DNA of 64,000 nucleotides, taken from positions 182,973,253 to 183,037,252 of the forward strand of contig OV884060.1 of the NCBI GenBank assembly GCA_930367215.1, written 5' to 3'. Numbering within the stretch: the stretch's first letter is position 1; every line of letters starts with the position of its first letter. This document shows positions 44,655 to 54,404 of this stretch, one piece after another. The translations under genes and the position numbers were made by a program. The notes beneath the pieces were generated by a model. The model saw only the letters and a list, made by a program, of their open reading frames with translations, had not been told where the DNA came from and searched no databases. The stretch is from Pollenia angustigena. Lineage: Eukaryota; Arthropoda; Insecta; Diptera; Polleniidae.

Positions 44655-45375
44655 CCCACACCACAATAGTGGAGAGGGTATTATGCATTTGTGCTGATGT
44701 ATGTAACGCCTTAAAATATTGGTCCTAGACCCACCTTAAAGTATACCGATCGACTCAGAATCACTTTCTGAGTCGAACTAGCGATGTTCGTCCGGCTGGC
44801 TGGCAGGCTGGCTGGCTAGCTGGATGTCCATGTAACCTTGTGCGCAAAGTACAGGTCGCAATTTTGGAGATAATTTGATAAAAATTGGGACATAGGTTCT
44901 TATTGACTCAAGGACCAAGCCTATTGAAAATGGGCCAAATCGTAGGACCACGAGGGAATATAGGGGGAAATTTCTTTCTCTCAGAAACTATCAAACCGAT
45001 TTTAATAAAATTTAAAACTAACATAGAACCATATCTTCATGGACACAAAAGGGATGTATTTTTTAAAAAATAGGACCACGAGGGGAGATAGGGCCAATTT
45101 CTGCCTCTCAAACCGATTTTAATGAAATTCAAAACATAGATAGATCCATATCTATATAGACACATAAGCTGTACAGGTTTTCAAAAATGGGACCACAAGG
45201 GGAGGTAGGGGGCAATTTCTGCCCCTCACAAACTTTTAACCCGATTTTAATAAGTTTTATAAACATAGATAAATCCATATTTATATGGACATATAAGCAT
45301 GATGTGTTTTTTAATACTGTGGTGTAGGGTATCATATGGTCGGGCTTGACCGACTTTACTTTCTTACTTGTTTAT
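44655..45375 (+). mobile_element. DINE-1/mini-me-like element, complete-looking
   Basis: Starts CCACAATAGTGGAGAGGG, has CGACTCAGAATCACTTTCTG (palindromic arms CGACTCAG/CTGAGTCG), GTCCGGCTGGCTGGCAGGC-type microsatellite and three ~110-bp internal units with CCACAAGGGGAGGTAGGG. It ends GGGCTTGACCGACTTTACTT followed by CTTACTTGTTT. The internal units recur at 58900-59235. Confidence 0.75.
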
Positions 45376-46336
45376 ATATAGATTAGTTTATTTCAATTTA
45401 TATTGAATATTTTATTTAACCTTATTGTTGAGTTTTTTTTTTAATATAATATACCGAGGGTTATTTTTCAAATAGTGCTATCTGAAAAATCACAATTTTA
45501 CAGGAGAGCGAAAACACTGATTTTTTCCATAACTCTAGGAGTAATAACTAAACTTTATTTTACAATGTTATTAAAAATGAACGTCTAAATCATACATATA
45601 TTAATTTTTTTTAATTCCAGATATTCGCGCTTATATGTCTGATAGCACTATTTACAAATTAAAATTTTATCGACTTGAACATTGAAATAAGCAGATAGCA
45701 CTATTTGAACAAAAATAAAATGAGCTGTAATGAATACTTTTTGAGACTTTAATAAAGTTACACGAATTTTTATAAAAATAATTAGTAAAATTTAAAGAAA
45801 CGCTTAATCATGTTAACAGAACTCGAAATTAAGTTAAAATTTTACTCTAATGTTTATTGAAAAGCAATAAATAATTTAACTTTATCCGCATATTTTAAAT
45901 TATCATAAAAATAATGATATTCTTGCGAAATAGCAGACTTAAATGATTTGGAAATGCATCCGTTTGCTAAATTGAAAAGAACGTGTAAGGGTTTCGCTTC
46001 TACTTATATGATCGCTGCACAGTGTGGGAAATTTGGGAAAAAATGGAAATAACTCTATATTTTATAAACGGTTGGTCCTATTGGAATGCAGTTTGAGGTG
46101 ACAATTAAAAAGTTAATTAGTCGAGTTAAGGTCTTGAATTTGAGGTATATAGACTTAGCAGGAGAGGTGCTATAGGTTCCCAATTTAGGACATCTCTTGT
46201 ATAACAAAAACTAAAAACGATCCTTAATTTATCTGGATGCAAAAAATATTTTTTTTTGGGAAATGCGCTTGCCGAGTTCGTCAAAATAATATAATTGATC
46301 TTGTATTTTGGAAATTTATCATAATTTGTTTGCGGA

Positions 46337-46540
46337 TTTTCAACAAGATTTTGTTTGTCGTGCTTAATTTTCAATTTTTATTTTTGATAAACACTGAAAT
46401 TTATTGTTGATGGGATAAGCTATTCCTATACGCATTTCACTGATTACCTTGGCCAGATCATCAGGAAATTTCATCCAAAGATTTTTGAAAAACTAAAGAA
46501 ATTATACAAATAAATTCGCTTAACAGTTTTATTTGTATAA
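46337..46540 (+). repeat. Dispersed repeat family X, diverged copy
   Basis: GTGCTTAATTTTCA, TTATTGTTGATGGGATAAGC and TTGGCCAGATCATCAGGAAA match the copies at 12648 and 13386. Confidence 0.8.
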
Positions 46541-47084
46541 TATCATGTAAATGTTGGCCATGACTTCGTCTGAGGTAGTCCATTCGCACGGTCCAATTTT
46601 CGTCGACTCGTTCGAGTTTGTATGACCCGATATGTTCATACTAATTGTGCAATATGAATACTAAGACCCGTGCTTGGTAGTAGTGCTGGGAAACTATCGA
46701 TAGACTATCGATATTATCGATAGTCTGAAAATATCGAAAATATCGATAGGAAAAATATAAATATCGATATTTTTATTATATAAAATACAGATATGAAGAC
46801 ATCTAACAGCAGCTCTACACACACAGTATTTTGCCTGAAATTTTTACTTGCTATTATTAATTCGAGCTGAATTACATACAAACAACAAGAATGGCAAGTG
46901 GTATGGATTGCTTAGCAGTGCTTTTTACTGCTAATAAAAGGCATTTAAGTCGAAATTTTTACATGTTTATATGGGGACTGAAATGTGAAATATTTTTGTA
47001 ATGTTGTAAAAAAAAAATGCAAATTCAAATGCAATTGCAAGCATAGAACAAAACAATGAACGAACATTAGAGGATAAGTCCGCT

Positions 47085-47240
47085 AGATTGATTACCTTTT
47101 TGGGTTTAGAATTAAGAAAATTTTTTAAAGTTGCAATGGAATATCTTATAGTCCCTGTTACTTCGGTTCCTTCAGAAAGGTACTTATCAAGTTTTAAAAA
47201 ACTGCCATCTAAAATAACGTGCGTATATACATTAGGGATA
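47085..47240 (+). pseudogene. hAT transposase C-terminal fragment
   Basis: The frame reads FFKVAMEYLIVPVTSVPSER and YLSSFKKL. The A-x-E-Y-L-x-V-P-x-T-S-V-P-S-E-R pattern is diagnostic for the hAT dimerisation domain. It is short, and the rest of the transposase is missing. Confidence 0.8.
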
Positions 47241-47862
47241 CAAATTTTTACAATTTTTGAAAATATCGGCCCTATCCATACCATATTGTGCTTAAAAAAC
47301 AATAAGAACTGCATCTTTAGATTTTCGATATCGTTAAAAAAAGGTTCCGCGTCAAATGCAATTAAGTGTGGGATCAGTAATAATGCATTTACACCTACAC
47401 CATAAACAGTTTATAAGTTGTTTATGGTAATAAACTAGTTTGGGAAACTTATTTATCCATACAAACCATAAACAGGTTTGTAACTAGCTTTTGAGATAAA
47501 CTAGTTACAAACAACCGATTTTTGCTAATGCAACTCTGTTTTTTCAAAATATTTTATGTGGCCCTTGGTACAACATTTGGTTTTCAGATCATTGTTACAA
47601 TAAAAATTACTTTAAAGCCTGAAACAAATCATTATCGGGCATTACTTATGCTCAGATATGCTTTCTAAGACATTGTGTGAAAAATGAATCAAGAATTCCA
47701 AAAACATAACGCAGCAACATTTGTGCGGAACGCGCCATTAAAGTCGTACAAGATATATTCCCCCAATGCAAATCAACAGGAACTCTTAATCTAAAGTTAA
47801 TTTCACTTAACAAAGATAGTTTTTAGATTGTAATTTTGATTATAATCATATAATTACATTAA

Positions 47863-47988
47863 GGGCCATTATTACAACTTGAAGTTAGCTAAAGTTAAGA
47901 TTAAATTGACAGATAATAATGTGTTATCTGTCAAAAAGCGTCTGTTAACTCTCGGATAACAGCTAACGCCAAGTTATAATAATGGCCC
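47863..47988. mobile_element. MITE with TAA target
   Basis: TIRs GGGCCATTATTACAACTT / AAGTTATAATAATGGCCC; TAA duplication (47860-47862, 47989-47991). PIF/Harbinger-type by target and size. Confidence 0.88.
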
Positions 47989-48887
47989 TAAGAAATGTAA
48001 ATACATAGTTACATAATTATAAAATAAACAATTTTGAAAAAATACAAAATTTTGAAAAAATAAAAAAAATCTTAAAGGGCTTTCAGAAATTGGCTTCGAC
48101 GCGGAACGTTTTTGTTCCGAAATGACCTGAGGAAATATTTTTCGGTTTCAGCACAACATCCGCTACAGCGGGGTCATAGGGCCTTATTTTGGTTGTACCC
48201 CTTTTATACATACGTCTCATACATTCAATAAAGTGATGAAAACAACGGACTGTAGCCTTATAAAAAAATAATTAAAGTTTTGCTGCACAAGTACAAACAT
48301 TCAGTCGATAGTAATATCGATATATCGATAGTGAAATCTGAACTATCGATAAATATCGATATTGTTAGTTTAATACAATTTTGAGCTGGTTTGTATTAAG
48401 CATTAAACAATTAATTTACTTGTAAAATTTCATTAAATAATATTAGCTAACAAAGATTTTATTGCATAAATTAAAATTTATATTGTTACAAAAACTCATA
48501 AGCAAATTTTATACAGTTATCTTGCAAAATTTCTACAACGAATTTTAAAATTATATTAATTTATGAAATCTAGACATAATTCCCAACCCTTTGATGTATA
48601 ATATGTCTACGTTCTAATAACCATTTTTATAATTTTATTATATGAAGTAATATTTTTTATGTAGATAGCACTTTTTTACAATAAAAAAAAACGTGTGTGT
48701 TAGATAGCACAAAACAACATTTATGAAAAAAAACATTTTGGGAATTTTTTTTTTTAATTTAAATGACAGATGACCCTTCCGTCAGTGAACACGTTTCTAT
48801 AAAAAAAAAATTTTTGAAAAATTTCAGATAGCACTATTTGAAAAATAACCCTCGATACACAAATTGCTTTTAATAAACTTTTAAAAC

Positions 48888-48961
48888 CAATATTTTTTTT
48901 GTATCATAAAAAATTCCCCCATCCCCCCCCCCCCTAAGGCTCAAGCTGGATCCGCGCCTGC
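48888..48961 (-). repeat. Second right end of the 12.6 kb hAT family
   Basis: TTTGTATCATAAAAAATTCC, a C-run and CAAGCTGGATCCGCGCCTG resemble 49700-49772. Its outer flank (CCAGAATG) does not match the duplication TAAAGAGG, so it is not the partner of the 37139 end. Confidence 0.7.
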
Positions 48962-49953
48962 CAGAATGCAAATAAGGTTGTATTTTAGGTACATGTTGTT
49001 CAACCGTTATCCCTTTTGATACTAAATGTAGAGCTAGTTGCGCTTTACACCAAAATATAAAAAAGTAAACCATACATATACAATTTTTTGAGAAATAATT
49101 TATATTATTTCTGGCGTTACGTTACAAAAAGTAGACTTTTCACTGGAACTGCCCATATATGCTATATATTTTAGCCCCCATATTCATCAATGATTATAAA
49201 ATTTAATAAACGTTTATTAAGAAAAATTTTCAAAGAAAATTTCGCTTTCAAGCCTTTATAAAAATTTAAAATATTTTTATGAATACAGGCATAAAAACAT
49301 AAAATAAGCAACTGTATAACAAAAATGTAAAGCTATTTTTTTGGGGTTAATGAAATAAATTTTAAGTTTAAAGTGCGAGTTGATTTACATAATGGAAAAA
49401 AATATCTCGTGCAACTTTAATAGCTCGTTTCGCGCATATATTACTACGCTGCTGAAAATTATCACTGTTTCATATATCCGCCAAACAACTCATCTATCCC
49501 AACATATATCATTTGCCATTTAAATTCAGTTTATTAAAAAAAAACCGCAAAATAGAGTCGCGAATTCAACACTTTATCGCGTTTGGTGCGGAAACTTCTT
49601 AATATTTTTTCACGGTCTATACGACTATGCGATGAAGAATTTGATATTCGCAAAAATTGCAAAAAGTACTTACCCTAATACAAGTATTGTTTTTAATAAA
49701 CTTAATAAACTTTTTTGTATCATACAAAATTCCCCCCCCCCCCCCCTAAGTCTCAAACTGGATCCGCGCCTGTAAAGAGGACACTTTCGCCCTCAAAAGT
49801 TCTGTTTCTCTGAAATTCAAATTTGACTAAAATAAAGTATGTATTTACATATCTTAGAATATTTAATAATAAACCAGAAGGATTAAACCAGAAGGCTAAT
49901 TCTGGCAGTCGAGATCGAATAATTTTTCGATTCGAAAGCTATTTTATTTATAA

Positions 49954-52624
49954 CTAGCATTTAACTCGCTACTTCGTTAGCGTCTTCTTTTTTTCGTGGA
50001 CATATTTTTATGCCAAAGTTTATTTTTCTAGGTTTAAACTTGCTTAAATTCTAGCATTTAACTCACTACCTTGTAATCGGGTCTTTCCTTTCATGAACAT
50101 ATTTATATGCCAAAGTATATGTATCTAGTTTTAGCGAAAAAATTCCAAAAATTTTTTTTCTCATGGGTTGATATTCACACAGGACTTTGTACCTATTATA
50201 TTGTGTTTCTAAGTTCAATATTATAGAAAATTCAAAAAGTACCACTCGTAGGACACAAAACAAATGAAAGAAAGTTAATTTCCAGTATTATCCTTTTTGA
50301 TACTTTTTCTCCCCATTTATGTATCAAAAATTTCAGTGTTGTTGTGGGGAGCCTATAATTTATTACATTTATGTCATAGAATGAAGAAAATGTTTTGGTT
50401 TTAAAGATAGATGGCATGACTCCACAAAAGGACCAAATTTAAAAAAAGTACCAGGCACCTGTCCCCTTATTTTTTTTAATGAACAAGAATAAGTGTTAAA
50501 TTTTTTGGATCTCTTTAATTTTGGATTTTTGAGGTTAGCGGTATCGGTTTGGCGAGATGCAAACCTCTGGTCCAAAAGTCAGATGTTTAGCTTCTTGAGT
50601 TTAGGATGTGCGCTGATGAATCAGTCAGTTACTTTACAAATTAATATTATATAGAGATGGAGAAAAAGGTTGTGAAAAAATTACCAAAATTAGGATCGAT
50701 TTTCACACCTTAAACGTTTGAATTTCAAATAAGGGTAAATCTGTTTTGTATTTTTTAGATAAGCTAAAATTGTGATACAATATTTATTAACCCTTTTACA
50801 CCCCAAAAAGGCCGTACCAGACACCTGTCCGTTTATTTTTTTAATGAACAATAATAAGTATTAAATTTTTTGTATCTCTTTTTGTTTAGGAGATATAAGT
50901 TTAGCGAATTTTTCTAATGAACAACAAATAAGTGCTGATGTTTTTCATCTCTTTTAGTTAAGGAGGCATGAGGTCCGCGGGATCGATATACATAGGTACA
51001 ATTTTCACCCCTTAAACGTTCAAATTTCGAATAAGTACCAAATTCGCATTTTTGTTTTTTAGATAAGTTATATAATTTTGATTTCTATACGTATTGGTTT
51101 AAAAGCTAGATGGTGAAAAAAGTTCCAAAATACAGGTTTTATCCGTTTACTACCTAAAACGACCGAATTTCGTAAAAGTACCAGACACCAATTTGCTTTT
51201 TTATTTAATGCACAAAAATAAATATTAAATTCAATAAAGTATAATAACGGATATTCAAAAAGTACCAGTTTAATAACTAAAAAGTACCAAAAAGCGCTTT
51301 TGGAGATTCTCATTCACTCAGGACCATGCAGGTTTAATTTTATGTTCATAAGACCAACATTAGCGAAAATTTAAAAAAGTACCAGTTAAAAAACAAAAAA
51401 GTACCGAAAAGAACTCTCTAACAGATTGTCATTCACTCAAGACCTTCAATGTTTAATTGTATGTTTCTAGGTCCAATACTAACGGAAATTCAAAAAGTAC
51501 CAGCTAACGAATAAAAAAGTACCAATAAGATCCCACTAAAAGATTCTCATTTACACAGGATCGTGTTTAATTTTGTGTTTCTAGGTCCAACACTGACGAA
51601 AATTCAAAAAGTACCAGTAAATGAACAAAAAAGTACCAAAAACTTCCCTCTTATAGATTCTTATCCACTCAGGACCTTGCATGTTTAATTTTATCTTTCT
51701 AGGTCCAATACCAACGGAAATTCAAAAAATACCAGTCAAAGAATAAAAAAGTACCAAAAAATTCACTCTTATAGATTTTCATTCACCCAGGACATTGCAT
51801 ATTGAATTTTGTGTTTCTAGGTCCAATTCTAACAGAAATTCAAAAAGTACCAGTTAATGAACAAAGAAGTGCCAAAAAGTTCCGTCATAGATTCTTATCC
51901 ACTCAGGACATTGCATGTTGAATCTTATGTTTTTAGGTTCAACATAAACGATAATTTAAAAAATACCAGTTGTAGAACCAAAAAGCTAAAGAAAAATATC
52001 AAATTTCCCGTATTTCCTTTTTTTTGGTACTGCTTGGGGGGAACAAAAGTATCAAAAATTTCAGTATTGTAGTGAGGGCCCATTATTTAGTACGAGTATG
52101 TTAATGAATGGAGAAACATTTTTTGTAAAAAAAGTACCAAAAATAGCGACGATTTTCACGCCTTAAATGTTAAAATTTCGAAAAAGTACCAAATTAATAT
52201 TCGTATTTTTTTGATAGGTTTCGAATGTGGTATAAACTTTGTTTCTATGTTTATTGGTTCAAAAGATAGATGAGGTGTCAAAAAAGTAGCAAAATTCAGG
52301 TTTTACCCGTTTACTCCCTAATAGGGCCAAATTTCAAAAAAGTACCAGACACCTGTCCGCTTATTTTTCTAAAGAACAACGATAAATATTACATTTTTTT
52401 GTATCTCTTTTAATTTTGGAAATGTAAGGTTACCGCATTTTCCCGTTTTTACCCTTTTTTACCCCCTAAACATTCGAATTTCCAAAAACCCGGTCTTAGT
52501 GGATCGATTTGGGGAGTGACTAATCTCTGGTCCAAATTTCAAGTGTTTAGCTTCAGGCGTTTAGGCTGTGCGATGATGAATCAGTGAGTCAGTCAGTCAG
52601 TAACGTTACAATCATATATATAGA
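49954..52624 (-). mobile_element. Non-autonomous Helitron carrying a minisatellite
   Basis: On the minus strand it starts TCTATATATATGATTG after a host A (52625) and ends with the hairpin CGCTAACGAAGTAGCG, nine bases, CTAG at 49954 and a host T. A second, inner 5'-end-like TCTCTATATAATATTAA at 50657 (also after A) with the same TGACTGATTCATC block suggests a 704-bp copy joined to a longer one. There is no Rep/helicase. Confidence 0.75.
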
Positions 52625-54404
52625 TTCTTACAGTCGATACTTAACGAATTATTATTTTTCAGTGTTGTAAAGCATTTGTTTGAGTTTTTACAATTCTGAA
52701 AAAAATTTTGGATTCGTTCAGTATCAAAGCGAATTCATACGAGGTGGTCTTATTTTGAAAACAGCACTGTAAAATATTTTAACGTTGTGTCAAAAATTCA
52801 AACAAATATTTGATTTTGTTTTTATATTAAATTGTGTTTTTTTGAAATGTTTTAACTTAAAAAAGTTTTAAATTTTACAATTTTAATCGCAAATTATAGA
52901 ATTTAGTTAAGATTCCCCAGAACCAACAGGACGCACTATGGGATTTCTGCTGCAGAAAAGGCATTTTTTGACTATTACTTTAAAAAAATCTAATGATGCT
53001 ATTTTATAGAGAAGAGTCTGGCAATCCAAAAACTGCATTTCTTTTAAGATATATGTATATATATTCTTAGAAAAGATCGGTTGAAATCAGGATAATGTTG
53101 TGAAAGGGAAATATATGGTAATTTTGTTCAAATTCAGAGATTTATATATCGAAGATGTTTCGAGCGGAAAAGTCTGAGTGTCGACTTTATTTAAGTCCAA
53201 AGCTTTGTTTTTAATTTAAAGGAAAAGAAAAAGTTATTGCATACATAGTTTGGGAGATATGAGTGCATCAAAGTTGTCCTTAAAAATTCAGCATTGGCTG
53301 TTTTCGTTGGAGAAAAAGTCAGCTCGGTTTACCTCCGTGCTCTCAGTATAACGAAATGAAAGGTAAAAGGCTCTTCTTTCTAAATAGTCAACAAAATTCA
53401 CCAACTTTTGTCAATATTTTAAAAAAATCCAAATTTAGTAAAAAAAGTCACGAATATTGCACTCTAGTATTTGTAATATAAAAGTTTTGCATACCTTTAG
53501 GCTTAACGGTTTAAAGAAATTTGAGATATTAATTATAACAACAATTTCTTAATAAATTGTTGACAGCTGTTTTTAAAAGTGAATAAGATTAAAAAAAAAT
53601 AAACAAAATTATATGTTTTATTAAAAGAAAATGTATAGAAGAAACCCGCTTAAATTTAAAACAAAATTTGCAACCAGTAAATAGTTAACGTTAATAAATA
53701 AATAATAATAAATATTGAAATAAAATTTAAAATATAATTCTAAAAATGATTTTATTTTCTGTGTCATATAGTGAATTGTGCCCGGAACTTATTGATGGTG
53801 GTAGCAATGTCAATTTGTTAACAAATTTTATAAAACAGGAAAATTTGGTGCTTACTATTGATGAAATTGAAATAGTGAAAAAAGCAGTTCAAAAGAGGTT
53901 TTTGGTCATTTTTTAAATCGTTGGGGAGAAGCGCAACTTGGTTAGAAAGTAAATACATCTTTAAAAAATTAATTAATTAAAAATAATTCATTTTGAATAT
54001 TATGCAATTTTTTTTTCATCGTTTGCTTGAGCCGTCCGATCCATATATTTGTAGCTTAAGACGTCAACCTCATAAGAATATTTTAGAATTGGATGATGTA
54101 GTTAAAGATATGATAGTTGATGAATAAAATGCATTTCTTTAATTAAATATTAATAGTATTTTCAATGAGAATTATATTTATACGAAATTTTTTCATTCAG
54201 GTTACATAAAAGACGACGCATTTCAACCAAAATTGTTAGTTTTTTCTTTTATCAATTAATACGCGTGTGCCAAATTTAATCAAATTCAATTGACAATTGC
54301 GCCCTATACATTGAAAAGAAAATTACGTGGAATAATGGGGGTCCATGGGAGGTACCCTAGGAGTCGACGGATTTCAACAAAAATTTGTAGTGCATTTTTT
54401 TAGA
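50936..54404. repeat. Tandem duplication, unit 1 (3,469 bp)
   Basis: Every base checked recurs 3,469 bp downstream, starting at TGATGTTTTTCATCTC. The unit includes part of the Helitron, its minisatellite, and about 1.8 kb of flanking AT-rich DNA. The junction with unit 2 shares at most one or two bases of homology. Confidence 0.95.
51262..52000. repeat. ~117-bp minisatellite inside the Helitron
   Basis: GTACCAG/ATACCAG begins units at 51262, 51379, 51497, 51611, 51729, 51847 and 51963, i.e. 114-118 bp apart. Each unit contains AAAAAAGTACCAAAAAG, TCATTCACTCAGGAC and GTTTCTAGGTCCAATAC in order. The apparent frames at 51068 and 51857 lie in or beside this array and are not genes. Confidence 0.9.

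Larger units (their letters stand above)
46680..48370 (+). mobile_element. hAT remnant with TATCGATA subterminal arrays
   Basis: The left end is TAGTGCTGGGAAAC followed by an array of ATCGATA motifs (46690-46775); another array lies at 48304-48365. Between them, 47085-47240 encodes a hAT dimerisation segment. The exact right terminus and a target duplication are not found, so the limits are approximate. Confidence 0.6.
45455..48854. mobile_element. Unclassified 3.4 kb TIR element, ATAC target
   Basis: 33-bp TIRs begin CGAGGGTTATTTTTCAAATA and are near-perfect; ATAC lies on both sides (45451-45454, 48855-48858). GATAGCACTATTTG from the TIR recurs internally at 45645 and 45690, and GATAGCAC at 48665 and 48700. 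No transposase of its own is recognised; the interior is occupied by a family-X repeat and a hAT remnant. The superfamily is undetermined. Confidence 0.8.
37139..49772 (+). mobile_element. hAT element expanded to 12.6 kb by nested insertions
   Basis: TIRs CAGGCGCGGATTCAG (37139) and CTGGATCCGCGCCTG (ending 49772) are flanked by the perfect 8-bp duplication TAAAGAGG (37131-37138, 49773-49780). Runs of about 15 G (left) and C (right) sit just inside. A plus-strand transposase of the ZMYM1/DUF4371-like hAT type is present in pieces at 37620-37896, 41913-42405 and 43490-43545. A second, diverged right end (48888-48961) suggests an internal end duplication or another copy. Confidence 0.88.

Noticed and set aside
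48962..49772. A separate hAT insertion defined by the second right end at 48961
   Set aside because: No matching left end or target duplication; more simply an internal duplication of the right end.
51262..52000. Regular ~117-bp repeats considered as a CRISPR array
   Set aside because: Units are degenerate throughout with no short repeat plus unique spacer pattern; eukaryotic nuclear context.
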